A DNA stretch of 64,000 nt from Microbulbifer yueqingensis (GTDB taxonomy: Bacteria; Pseudomonadota; Gammaproteobacteria; Pseudomonadales; Cellvibrionaceae): the NCBI RefSeq assembly GCF_900100355.1, contig NZ_FNFH01000001.1, positions 324,963-388,962 of the forward strand, in the 5' to 3' direction. Below, one piece after another: positions 36,339 to 44,755 of the stretch. Numbering within the stretch: the first letter of the stretch is position 1; each line of letters opens with the position of its first letter. The notes below the pieces were generated by a model, which saw only the letters and a list, made by a program, of their open reading frames with translations, did not search any database and was not told the DNA's origin. A program made the position numbers and the translations under genes.

Positions 36339-37082
36339 ATGAAGAAGCTGGCGCTACTGACCTCCCTGCTGCTGTGCGGAAGCCTGTCCGCCGCCGTATT
36401 CGCCGAGCCACCCGAGGGCCGCGGCTGGAAAAAGCACAAGCACAAACACGAGCACTACGCCGCCAAGGAAGAATACTGGGACGGCAACTGCAAGGTGGAG
36501 CGCAAGTGGAAGCGCAATGGCGACTACGAGGAAGAGCGCAAGTGCCGCGGCGACCGCTATTACGACGACCACGAGCACCGCCGTGTGGATGTGGTGGTGC
36601 TGCCGCCCTGGTTCGACCAGCGCGCGCCCGAGCCCGAGTACCGCCCGGAATGGCGTCCCCAGCCGCGTCGCACTTCCACCCGCTGTAACAGCGAGAAGGT
36701 GGGCCGGGTGCTGGGCGGCATCATCGGCGGCGTGATCGGCCACCAGATCGGCGACGGCCGCGGCAATACCGCCGCCACCATCGGCGGCGCCATCGCCGGC
36801 GTGCTGGTGGGCGGCAAGATCGGCGAGCGCATGGACCAGCGCAACCAGGCCTGCGTGGCCCAGGCGCTTGAATTCGCGCCGGAAGGCCAGCGCATCACCT
36901 GGGACAGCGAACAGGGCCACGAGCGCTACGCGGTCACCCCCGGCCCGGTACAGCAGCGCGGCGACCGCTACTGCCGCCCGTTCACCGCCGAGGTCATGGG
37001 TTCCGGCGAGCCGGTAGTCACCAACGGCTCCGCCTGCCGCCAGCCCGACGGCACCTGGGTGCAGTCCCAGCAGCGTCTCTGA
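36339..37082 (+). CDS. Glycine-zipper 2TM-domain surface-antigen-like protein
   Basis: 247 residues with signal peptide ending at VFA. A His/Lys- and Arg/Glu-rich region (KKHKHKHEHY ... HEHRR) covers residues 30-85. A glycine zipper (VGRVLGGIIGGVIGHQIGDG, then AATIGGAIAGVLVGGKIGERMD) and a C-terminal 17-kDa-antigen-like part with CRPFTAEVMGSGEPVVTNGSACRQPDGTW follow. It is a likely envelope protein. The His-rich segment could bind metal, which is inference. Start ATG at 36339 follows GAGGTG. Paralogous in its zipper to the protein at 28.1 kb. Confidence 0.88.
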   Translation: MKKLALLTSLLLCGSLSAAVFAEPPEGRGWKKHKHKHEHYAAKEEYWDGNCKVERKWKRNGDYEEERKCRGDRYYDDHEHRRVDVVVLPPWFDQRAPEPEYRPEWRPQPRRTSTRCNSEKVGRVLGGIIGGVIGHQIGDGRGNTAATIGGAIAGVLVGGKIGERMDQRNQACVAQALEFAPEGQRITWDSEQGHERYAVTPGPVQQRGDRYCRPFTAEVMGSGEPVVTNGSACRQPDGTWVQSQQRL

Positions 37083-37096
37083 CACACCTGCGTGCG

Positions 37097-37119
37097 GGAC
37101 CGGCGGCAATCGCCGGTCC
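37097..37119 (+). terminator. Hairpin after the glycine-zipper gene
   Basis: A 9-bp stem (GGACCGGCG / CGCCGGTCC) with GCAAT loop begins 15 bases after the stop. A T-rich stretch follows only weakly. Probable transcript end. Confidence 0.5.
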
Positions 37120-37316
37120 TATTGCCGGTCTTCCCCCGGCCGGCGCCCCCTCTTCCCAATGGACAGCAGAAGCCCACCAACCGCACAGCAGAAGCTGCCG
37201 CTGCTGCGCGCCATATGTTTAAAAAATGATCGTGTCGTAGTGGTGGCGGCCACATGACGTCACCGACAGCAGCTTAAATACCTGATTGTTTCCTCGAACG
37301 GAGGTGAGGAACTGGA

Positions 37317-37733
37317 ATGATTGTCAAGAAGCTAAGAGAAAAGCACAACTGGTCCCAGGAGCAGCTAGCAGTACTGGCTGGTGTAAGCCTGAGAACCATT
37401 CAAAGAGTTGAAGCTGGCAATAAGGCCAGTCTGGAGACTCTCAAGTCCCTCGCCTCTGTTTTTGAAGTAGAACTTACGAAACTGACAGAGGAAATTGTAG
37501 TGATTGATAAAAAAAGCGGAGAATGGAAGTCTGAGCCATGGTACATAAGGCTGTTTTTACTTGGTGTTAGAAAGCGCTCTCACATGGTTGCGATAGAATA
37601 TCTCTTACTGGCGCTTGGTGCACTTTCCTGGCTTCTAGTTAAGCCCATGGCAATTACGGCACCACTCGCTTTTTTCTTCGCATATACCAACTCCAAGTTG
37701 GTGGCATACATTGATAAAAGAGCGTACTGGTAA
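37317..37733 (+). CDS. XRE-type HTH regulator with C-terminal two-helix membrane domain
   Basis: 138 residues. The HTH spans about residues 2-60 (LREKHNWSQEQLAVLAGVSLRTIQRVEAGNKASLETLKSLA). After a linker come two membrane helices (IEYLLLALGALSWLLV and MAITAPLAFFFAYTNSKLVAYI). It is therefore a membrane-tethered DNA-binding protein. The ATG at 37317 follows GGAGGTGAGG at a suitable distance. Codon and base use are visibly AT-richer than in neighbouring genes, which hints at acquisition by transfer. Target genes are unknown. Confidence 0.85.
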   Translation: MIVKKLREKHNWSQEQLAVLAGVSLRTIQRVEAGNKASLETLKSLASVFEVELTKLTEEIVVIDKKSGEWKSEPWYIRLFLLGVRKRSHMVAIEYLLLALGALSWLLVKPMAITAPLAFFFAYTNSKLVAYIDKRAYW

Positions 37734-37853
37734 GCACGCACGGCATCAGGGCCTGCAAACGTCGCGAAAGCGCGACTGGTGCAATTTTGCCCTCCATCCC
37801 AGCACCCCTTACCGGGCGTACTATTTATCAGCGAGGAAAAATAGGTGGATTTA

Positions 37854-38102
37854 ATGAACAATCTGTTTGCAGGTGATAACTACGGCGCGATAGCGATGGC
37901 TTTTGCCGTTGTTGTCCTGTTGTGGTTTCTGCCCGCAGTGCTCGCGTTCTTCTTCAACCGCAAGCATTTTAAATTGATACTGCTCGCCTGCATTCCAGCA
38001 GGGTTCTCCTTAATAGCGTGGGGAGGAGTCCTGGCCTGGGCTACAACTGGTAAAGTCGTGGACAAATACGCTGATCGCGCCAATCAGGCCTCAAAAACCT
38101 GA
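37854..38102 (+). CDS. Superinfection-immunity-like small membrane protein
   Basis: 82 residues, two membrane helices around a short basic loop: FAVVVLLWFLPAVLAFFF then NRKHFK and LILLACIPAGFSLIAWGGVLAWA. The pattern FLP...R.H...GW..AW resembles the superinfection immunity (Imm) family first seen in phages, now found widely in bacterial genomes with unknown role. A GTG 9 bases upstream is an alternative start; the ATG has AGGTGG at a good distance. It is AT-rich like the XRE gene before it. Function is not shown. Confidence 0.65.
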   Translation: MNNLFAGDNYGAIAMAFAVVVLLWFLPAVLAFFFNRKHFKLILLACIPAGFSLIAWGGVLAWATTGKVVDKYADRANQASKT

Positions 38103-38272
38103 GGGGCACAGTTATCAGGTGGGGGTTAAAGCCGGTATATCTCTGCTTAAATAGCGCTGCCCCTCGATCCAAAACCAATCACCGAGGTATACCTCATGCC
38201 AGAACCATCGACAGAATTCTGAGTGCTCTTAAAGGTTTAAATCCCACGCACTTACTCAGGGCATCGATTTTT

Positions 38273-39061
38273 TCAACCACCGGCTCCCGTATTCTTCCAC
38301 AACGCCGCACCAAGAACAGAAAAGTAGTCCCTGAACGCTGCATTGATCTGCTGCCGATGGCGGCCGGTGGGATAGAGCCCCACCCGTGCCTCCTCCGTAG
38401 CCTTGGTGCCGGCCACCAGGAAATTGTTGCTGATCGACGCATCCTGCACGAAGGCCTCGAAGGCGCGGGCGCATAGCTCCGCCGGTTCGCTGTAGTAGAC
38501 ACAACCGTTCGCCCGGTCCATTCTGGCGGACACGCGGAACAGTTCACTGGGGTTCTCGCCGTCCTCGTCCAGCATGACCGCCCGGAAGCAGGCAAACAGA
38601 TAATCGTTCAGCGTATGGGGCACCGGGGTGGCGTCGCGCAGCCATGCCTCGGAGGCGAACATGCCCGGGCGCGCATCGCTGAAGGCCTTGTCGGCCAGGT
38701 AGTGGTCCAGGGCGTGGAACCACTCGTGGGCGATGGAGCCGGGGCCGGCATTCTTGGCCAGCGAGAAGGTCCTGGAGGCCGGATGGTAATGGGCCGAGAT
38801 GCCGCGGCGCCCGCCCTTGCCGTATTGGAATGACAGGCTGCCTCGCAGGGAAACCAGGCTTTCCGGGCCCTGCAGTATCGCCATCAGGTCGGCGAGGGCG
38901 TCGTAGAAGAGGCCGGCGGCGCGGTCGCGCTCCTGCTGTGTTACCCAGCGGCCGATAGTGATGGAACTGAAGCCGAACCGTCGCCTCACATCGGTGAAGG
39001 TGACCGGCTGCCCTTCCTGTCGGGCCGGGCCGCTGCGATAGAATTTGCGGTCTAATACCAT
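38273..39061 (-). CDS. CLCA_X/LPD1-type protein with HEWFH metallopeptidase-like motif
   Basis: 262 residues from the ATG at 39061; the frame upstream of it overlaps the helicase gene and does not look coding. Residues 20-120 follow the LPD1 pattern of large polyvalent phage and plasmid proteins: TDVRRRFGFSSITIGRWV, LFYDALADLM, SLRGSLSFQYGKGG, AHYHPASR, and AGPGSIAHEWFHALDHYL. The HExxH (His112-Glu113, His116) with a following Asp would bind zinc. The C-terminal half has a SEPAELCARAFEAFVQD segment that may give the third ligand. It is last in the operon behind the helicase, 49 bases downstream. Protease activity is inference. Confidence 0.8.
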   Translation of the reverse strand: MVLDRKFYRSGPARQEGQPVTFTDVRRRFGFSSITIGRWVTQQERDRAAGLFYDALADLMAILQGPESLVSLRGSLSFQYGKGGRRGISAHYHPASRTFSLAKNAGPGSIAHEWFHALDHYLADKAFSDARPGMFASEAWLRDATPVPHTLNDYLFACFRAVMLDEDGENPSELFRVSARMDRANGCVYYSEPAELCARAFEAFVQDASISNNFLVAGTKATEEARVGLYPTGRHRQQINAAFRDYFSVLGAALWKNTGAGG

Positions 39062-39110
39062 TGGTTTCGCTATCGTATTAGCTATTGCAATAAAAACTTC
39101 GCCGCCGGCC

Positions 39111-41639
39111 TCACTCGCCGGCGACCGTCTCCCAGAAATTGCCGAGACCGTCGGACAGTTCTTCCGCCCTGCGGCAGAGCCGGGGTTGCCAGTGCTCCGG
39201 GTACAGGTTTCGGTAGAAGGGGTCGGCAAAACGGTAGTCGGCCAGGATCACCACGCCGCGGTCGGACTCGGTGCGGATCACCCGCCCGGCTGTCTGCAGC
39301 ACACGGACCAGGCCCGGGTAGCGGTAGGCGGTATCGAAGCCGTCACCGCCGGCATTCCCATCTTGCGCCTCACTGGCCCGGCGCAGCAGTTCCTGCTCCT
39401 CGCTCACCTGGGGCAGCCCCACACCGACGACGATGGTACCCACCAGCTGCTCTCCCACATAGTCGATGCCCTCCCCGAACACGCCGCCCATAATGGCGAA
39501 TCCCAGGCTCCTGCGCCCCACGGTGAAGTACTCCAGGAAGGCGGCACGCTCCCCCTCCCCCGCCCCGGCCTGCTGCATCACCAGGCCGATTTGTGGGTAG
39601 CGCTCCGCGAAGCGCTCCGCCACCTGCTGCATAAAGCGGTAGGAGGGGAAAAACACCAGGTAATTGCCCGGGCGGCTTCGGTACACCCTCCCCACCATAT
39701 CCACCAGTGCATCGGTAGCGTGCTCCCGGGCCCGGTAACGGGTATCCACATAGGGGCAGAGGAATATCCCCAGCTGCCCGGAGCGGAATGGCGAGGGCAG
39801 CGCCAGGTAGGGCGCGTGCGGTTGCAGGCCCAGCTGGTGGCCGACATAGGCGCGCGGCCGCAGTGTGGCGGAAAAGGCAATTACCGCGTGAAATTGCCGG
39901 TAACACTCCTGCAGGTAAGCACCGGCATTCAGGCACAGCAGCTTCAGCTCTTGCTCCTCCCAGCGTGCGCCCCGCTTCGCAACCCGCGTCAGGCAGGTGT
40001 GCCGATCCGAAAGCAGCTGCTCGATGCAGAGGTAGCGGTAAACTTCCTTTAGCCACTCAGCGATTTCCTCCGGCGGCGCCTGGGCCTGCTCGGCCAGCAG
40101 GCTGACCTCCGCCACCACCTTGTCGGCCGCGCGGGTGACGGCCTTGGGCCTGTGTTCCGCCTCATCCAGGGCCGTCACCCACACCTCGGAGTCCGGCCCG
40201 GCCGCCTCCTCGCGTCGCTGCGTCACCCACTTGTCCAGTGCACGCACCAGAGACTGGATGCGCCGGTACAATCCCGGATGTGATCTCCTGCAGGCCGCCG
40301 CGGCGCGGCGACTTTCGCTGCGGGTAAGGACGGCACTGAACATCCCGCGCGCGCGGTCGCCCAGGTTGTGGGCCTCGTCCACCAGCAGGGCCCGCCGCTC
40401 GTCCTGCTCCTGGAATACGGTCAGGCGAACCAGGGGATCGAACACGTAATTGAAATCGCATACCACCAGGTCGGCCCAGGGCAGCATCTGCAGCGACAGC
40501 TCGAACGGGCACAGCTGCCACCGGTCCGCCACCTCTGCCACTACCTCCGGCGTCAGCAGCGGCTGGCCCAGCAGCTCGCGGCGCGCCTCGGGCAGGCGGT
40601 CGAAGAAGCCCCGCGTGCGCGGGCAGATACCGTCCTCGTCCCTGCTGCACAGGCCCAGGCGGCAGGCACAAGTGCGGTCGCGCGCCTGGATCTCCAGCAG
40701 GGACATTTGCAGCCCGCCCCCGTGCAGGCGCGCCGCCGTCTCCCGCACCACCTGGCGACCGGAGTTCTTCGCGGTGAGGTACACCAGCTGGTCCACCTCG
40801 TTCTCCCCCAGCGCCTTGACGGCCGGGAACAGGGTGCTGACCGTTTTGCCGATACCGGTGGGCGCCTCCACCACCAGCTCGCCGCCGTCGCGCAGGCAGC
40901 GGTAGGCGGCTACCGCCAGCTGTCGCTGGCCGGTGCGGTATTCGGGAAACGGAAAGGCCAGTGCGCGGGCCGATGCATGCACCTGCTGCCGGTGGTGCTG
41001 CCAGAGCCGGTGCCACTGGATATATTCATCCAGGGCCGCGCGGGCGAAAGCCTCCAGCTCCGGCCAGCTGAACTCGCGCAATTCCGTATGGGTTTTCTTC
41101 TCTTTCAGGTTGTGCCACAGCATCTGCAGGGCCACCCGGTCGTCGGGGCCGGGGCTCTCACCCGTTTCAGCCTGACGCTGCAGGAAATAACAGAAACCGT
41201 AGACCTTGAGCTGGGCCCAGTGCAGCTGCCGCTGGCCCTCGCGCAGCTGCTCGGGCGGGCAGTAGGTGGTCTTGATCTCATCCAGCTGTACCGGCCGGTG
41301 CAGGTCCACGGCAGGGTGAAAGATATCGACGCGGCCGGTGAGAACCACCGCCTGCCCGTCGCAGCACAAGTGTGCCTGCAGGCGGTATTCCGCCTCGCTG
41401 CCCGACGGGCGCTTCTTCTGCAGCTTCTGGTGCGCCCGGATGCCCTCCTGGGCCGTGGGGCCTACGGCATTACCCACCAGGTCGCCGCGGCGACAGGCAA
41501 ATGCCACCAAGTGGCGCACCGACAACTGGAGAGTGTCTTCACCTGGACCGGCTGCCTGCGGGTCCAGCGCCTGGGAGTCTCCCTCCCGCACTTCAACATG
41601 CTCGCTCAAGGCTGTTTCCTGCCCGCTCAAGGCTGCCAC
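39111..41639 (-). CDS. XPD/DinG-like ATP-dependent DNA helicase with N-terminal PD-(D/E)XK-like region
   Basis: 842 residues, GTG start, overlapping the FAN1-like gene by 13 bases. Residues about 40-200 look like a Cas4/RecB-type nuclease: GRVD at 102-105 and DEIKTTY with Glu121 and Lys123. The SF2 helicase has Walker A APTGIGKT (259-266), a cysteine-rich insertion (C324, C326, C331, C339, C377) as in iron-sulfur helicases, DEAH box at 421-424, and C-terminal motifs VFFPSYRFMQQ, GGVFGEGIDYVGEQL and QTAGRVIRTESDRG. It would unwind DNA 5'-3' and perhaps cut it. Partnership with FAN1 suggests crosslink or recombination repair. Confidence 0.9.
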   Translation of the reverse strand: MAALSGQETALSEHVEVREGDSQALDPQAAGPGEDTLQLSVRHLVAFACRRGDLVGNAVGPTAQEGIRAHQKLQKKRPSGSEAEYRLQAHLCCDGQAVVLTGRVDIFHPAVDLHRPVQLDEIKTTYCPPEQLREGQRQLHWAQLKVYGFCYFLQRQAETGESPGPDDRVALQMLWHNLKEKKTHTELREFSWPELEAFARAALDEYIQWHRLWQHHRQQVHASARALAFPFPEYRTGQRQLAVAAYRCLRDGGELVVEAPTGIGKTVSTLFPAVKALGENEVDQLVYLTAKNSGRQVVRETAARLHGGGLQMSLLEIQARDRTCACRLGLCSRDEDGICPRTRGFFDRLPEARRELLGQPLLTPEVVAEVADRWQLCPFELSLQMLPWADLVVCDFNYVFDPLVRLTVFQEQDERRALLVDEAHNLGDRARGMFSAVLTRSESRRAAAACRRSHPGLYRRIQSLVRALDKWVTQRREEAAGPDSEVWVTALDEAEHRPKAVTRAADKVVAEVSLLAEQAQAPPEEIAEWLKEVYRYLCIEQLLSDRHTCLTRVAKRGARWEEQELKLLCLNAGAYLQECYRQFHAVIAFSATLRPRAYVGHQLGLQPHAPYLALPSPFRSGQLGIFLCPYVDTRYRAREHATDALVDMVGRVYRSRPGNYLVFFPSYRFMQQVAERFAERYPQIGLVMQQAGAGEGERAAFLEYFTVGRRSLGFAIMGGVFGEGIDYVGEQLVGTIVVGVGLPQVSEEQELLRRASEAQDGNAGGDGFDTAYRYPGLVRVLQTAGRVIRTESDRGVVILADYRFADPFYRNLYPEHWQPRLCRRAEELSDGLGNFWETVAGE

Positions 41640-43306
41640 TCCACATGCAGGACCCGGTGGGGAATCCGGTGGCGGGCGAAGAACGCCAGCCAGCGCAACT
41701 GGTTCTGCTGCAGCCGGTCGCCGGGCCCCTTCACTTCCACCAGCTCGTAACCGCGCCGGGCCGGGAAGAGGACCAGGTCCGGCAGGCCATTGCGATGATG
41801 GCTTATGTCACCCAGCATGCGACGGAACAGCTGTCGCCAGTGTTCGGGCGGGATGCGTTCCAGTGCCAGTTCCAGCAGGTCTTCCGGCAGGGCCTCCCAG
41901 GCCACCAGCGGGTTGGCGATGCCGTTCTTCTCCCGGTAGTGCTGCCACACGCGCCCGGCCAGGCTGCCGCGGTCGAGTTCGGCCAGGCGCTGCTCGAACG
42001 CAGCCCGGCGCTGCGGGAAAAAGTCGGGACTGCGGAAATCGCTGGGGGCAACCTGGAAGGGATTGAAGAAGGCCCCGGGCACCGGCGCGAACAGGATGTC
42101 CCAGGTGTAGAGCCCCAGCACCCCCTTGAACAGGCTGTTCTCCACATAGAAGCACTGGGCGGGCGATACGTCGGGCTCCTCCTGCAGGTGGGCCGCCGCC
42201 AGCAGCTCGACCCGCTCTGGCAACCGGGGCAGCGCCACGGTTTCGGTAGGCGGCCGGGGCCGGGATGGGGGCTCCCACCCCTCTGGCTGTCCCGCCTTTT
42301 TGGCGGTGCGGAAGCCAAAGCTTTCCGCGAACACCTGCTCGGCCTCATTGTGCGGCTCCGCCAGTATCTCGCGGCAGATGGCCAGCGCGGCCTCGATATC
42401 GCCCCGCTTGGCGGCAATCCGCGCCCGGCGTTCCCGCGCCGGTGGGCGGGTACAGTGCCTGTAGAGCTGGTCGGCCGCGTCCAGGGCCTCCAGTCGCTCC
42501 AGCTGGCGCGCCAGCGCCAGGCGCAGCCGGTCGACCCGCCGGTGCAGGGTGGCGTCGCCCTCGCCGGCTTCCGGCAGCTGTTGGGCCAGCGCCGTTATCT
42601 CGTCGGCACCGGCCTCGAGTGCGCCATCCAGCTGCTCCAGGCAGCGGTAATAGCGCAGGTGCCGGTCGATCTGCGCGCGGTTCTGGAACGGCAGGTGTTC
42701 CCGCTCCAGCGGGTACTTCTCGTAGCGGTAGAGGCCCAGGTCACGCAGTACATAGTCGGTCAGGTCCTGACGCAGGTTGCCGAAGAAGCACAGTTTGAAG
42801 GTGTCGAAGTGCTCCGCCGCCTGCACGGCCAGCAGGGAATCATTCCCCAGCAGCGTCCTGCGCAGCGATTCCTGCTCGTCCTCGCTCCGCTCCAGCAGGG
42901 CCTGCTCCAGCGCTTCGCGCTTCATTGACCTGGGCAGGGAGACGGGGCTGCAGGCCTGCAACTCGGCCTTGGTGAACAGGGGCAGTATTTCTTCCAGCAG
43001 TAGCTCGGGGTTCCGCCGCAGCAGGCCGGCCTCACACAGCGCCTCCGCCGCCGCGGGGAGCTGGTCGATTTCCGCGTAGGCCAGCTTGTGCTCGCGGAAC
43101 AGCGCCCCCGCCGATGACGGCACCCCTTTGCGCGACAGCAGTCGTACATAGAGGCGCTGGCTGTTCGCCTCCAGCGCCCGGAACGTGACATAAAACTGGC
43201 GTTCACCCTCGGATAACAGCGGCCGATAGCGCTCGACCACAAAGTCCACGAGAGCGCGGAAATTGGTCAAATAATAATCCGGTGCCAGTTCGACGGGGGT
43301 GGCCAT
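41627..43306 (-). CDS. FAN1-type VRR-NUC structure-specific nuclease
   Basis: 559-residue bacterial homologue of the Fanconi-associated nuclease FAN1. The N-terminal part has SAP-like and helical repeat regions (residues 1-330). The C-terminal domain shows FYVENSLFKGVLGLYTWDILFAPVPGAFFNPFQ and the VRR-NUC active site: PDL with Asp510, then ELVEVKGPGDRL with Glu524 and Lys526, and QNQLRWL. FAN1 cuts 5' flaps and unhooks DNA interstrand crosslinks. It is first of the three-gene operon FAN1-helicase-CLCA_X. Promoter probably lies in the 340-base gap upstream. Confidence 0.94.
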   Translation of the reverse strand: MATPVELAPDYYLTNFRALVDFVVERYRPLLSEGERQFYVTFRALEANSQRLYVRLLSRKGVPSSAGALFREHKLAYAEIDQLPAAAEALCEAGLLRRNPELLLEEILPLFTKAELQACSPVSLPRSMKREALEQALLERSEDEQESLRRTLLGNDSLLAVQAAEHFDTFKLCFFGNLRQDLTDYVLRDLGLYRYEKYPLEREHLPFQNRAQIDRHLRYYRCLEQLDGALEAGADEITALAQQLPEAGEGDATLHRRVDRLRLALARQLERLEALDAADQLYRHCTRPPARERRARIAAKRGDIEAALAICREILAEPHNEAEQVFAESFGFRTAKKAGQPEGWEPPSRPRPPTETVALPRLPERVELLAAAHLQEEPDVSPAQCFYVENSLFKGVLGLYTWDILFAPVPGAFFNPFQVAPSDFRSPDFFPQRRAAFEQRLAELDRGSLAGRVWQHYREKNGIANPLVAWEALPEDLLELALERIPPEHWRQLFRRMLGDISHHRNGLPDLVLFPARRGYELVEVKGPGDRLQQNQLRWLAFFARHRIPHRVLHVEWQP

Positions 43307-43646
43307 TATCTGCTGCTGGTTATTTGCGGAGGATTATGGTGGTATTCCGATGACGCAGGCTCGACAGGGCGTGAGGTATTGCGCCCTGTAGCGTAGCGGC
43401 CGGATACTGGATAAGCATACAGAACGCCCTGCGAGTGAACAATCGCCCGGCACGACCGGTCGGCCATCCGGGGTCCCGCTGACCGCTCGTAGAGATACAG
43501 TTAACCCGGGGCCGTATAACTAATGGAAAAGGGCTAATCGAAACACAATTTGCAGTTGCTCACCTGCAGGAAGGTTCCCCTCTCATATGAGCTGACCTCC
43601 CGCCTTCACTATTTCCAATGCCGCGCGCCGATAACGGATAAACGAC
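43307..43646. other. Intergenic region, no gene seen
   Basis: A 340-base gap between the divergent FAN1-like gene and the orphan lipoprotein gene. It must hold the promoters for both. No convincing -35/-10 pair, repeat or RNA was recognised, and short frames here lack support. Base composition falls toward the right, marking the edge of the AT-richer stretch. Confidence 0.5.
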
Positions 43647-44006
43647 TTGAGAACGCTGAGCATTTTGTCACTCCTTTTGGTCCTGCCAGGCTGCAAGGGC
43701 CAGTTTCAGGGCACCGTCTACTTTGGCCCCGAGGCCATGTTTTTCGTTCCCTGTGGAGAGGAAACACGCTATTGGCTTGAGACTGAAAGCTTTGATGCAC
43801 CGGGATGGGACAAGGCACAGCGCGTCCTCAATGCGCAGCCGGAGTGCAGCCTTTCAACCATGCCATGTACGATGCAGCGGGTTGATATCAGGGCCCGGGC
43901 ATCTTTCGGATTCATCGGGGACTATGGCCACCTGGACCAATATGATCGCAGCATTACGCTCAGGCATGTCTCGGCAGCCGGAGAGGCCGCCCAATGCGGT
44001 ACGTGA
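43647..44006 (+). CDS. Putative small lipoprotein, unknown function
   Basis: 119 residues from a TTG start. A short signal peptide ends in the lipobox LPGC (residues 13-16), giving a lipoprotein. The mature part has cysteines at VPCGEE, PECSL, MPCTM and QCGT, so disulfides are likely. No family was recognised. The ribosome site is weak, but the well-formed lipobox supports reality. It opens a run of three unrelated small genes of unusual composition. Confidence 0.6.
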   Translation: MRTLSILSLLLVLPGCKGQFQGTVYFGPEAMFFVPCGEETRYWLETESFDAPGWDKAQRVLNAQPECSLSTMPCTMQRVDIRARASFGFIGDYGHLDQYDRSITLRHVSAAGEAAQCGT

Positions 44007-44151
44007 TCGATTGGCAGGCTTAAAGAGGGAAAGACGCTTGACGCTCTTCGGTCATTTGAGTGTACTGGCTGCTGGAATTTTAATCGCGGAAAACGTCAGG
44101 GTGCTCAAAAACCGGCTTACACCTCTAATGAGATGAGTTCCAGGAAGAGAG

Positions 44152-44700
44152 ATGGATATCAAGAAAGCGATAGCTTATTTCAAACAAATAATACCAGGTG
44201 AGGGGCCATTGATTGTCGATATCCCCGACGACGACCAACCCTTTTGCCTGCCATTTTCGGAAGACATATCAATATTCTTCCTGATTGATAATGGCGACAA
44301 CTATACACTGGTGCAAAACCGCGATTTAGAACGGCAAAACATTTCACCCGCCCAACTTTTCGAAATAGGCATCAACAATCTCGATAACATCAGGGAAAAT
44401 GAGATTGAAGTCAGCAAACACAACGAAACCCTTATATTTAGCGGCAACGGCAACCTTGAGGCATCGTTGCTCCTGATTCCTGAATTATGGGATATAGGCC
44501 TGGAGTCCTTCTGCCCGAATGGTTACGTTGCCGCTATCCCGGCGAGAGATGTACTCGCTGTTTGCGACCGAAATGATTCGGAATCCATCAGTGAGTTACG
44601 GGAAATCATTGAGCGCGTATGGCCAGGTGGTGATCACCTGTTATCCAAGACACTGTTCGTACGCGAGAACGGCAGGTGGACGCCATCGGGCGAAATCTAA
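44152..44700 (+). CDS. DUF1444-like protein
   Basis: 182-residue acidic soluble protein. Segments such as FCLPFSEDISIFFLIDNGDNYTLVQNRDLER and PARDVLAVCDRND resemble DUF1444 (YtpQ family), which has no known function. A good ribosome site (AGGAAGAGAG) precedes the ATG. Clearly AT-richer than the chromosome around it. Similar acidic proteins are often immunity partners of toxins, but no toxin gene was found beside it, so this is only a thought. Confidence 0.65.
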   Translation: MDIKKAIAYFKQIIPGEGPLIVDIPDDDQPFCLPFSEDISIFFLIDNGDNYTLVQNRDLERQNISPAQLFEIGINNLDNIRENEIEVSKHNETLIFSGNGNLEASLLLIPELWDIGLESFCPNGYVAAIPARDVLAVCDRNDSESISELREIIERVWPGGDHLLSKTLFVRENGRWTPSGEI

Positions 44701-44755
44701 TACGTAACAGCCAGCAGCTCGACTTGCTGCCTGGCTTTTAGGGCTGGAGACAGTT

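Noticed and set aside
39045..40052. A 335-codon plus-strand frame
   Set aside because: Antisense to the helicase C-terminal domain, no recognisable product.
41040..41639. Cas4-like region as sign of a CRISPR system
   Set aside because: The PD-(D/E)XK-like part is fused to a repair-type helicase; no repeats, spacers or other cas genes are present in the window.
40368..41750. A 460-codon plus-strand frame
   Set aside because: Antisense to the helicase nucleotide-binding region.
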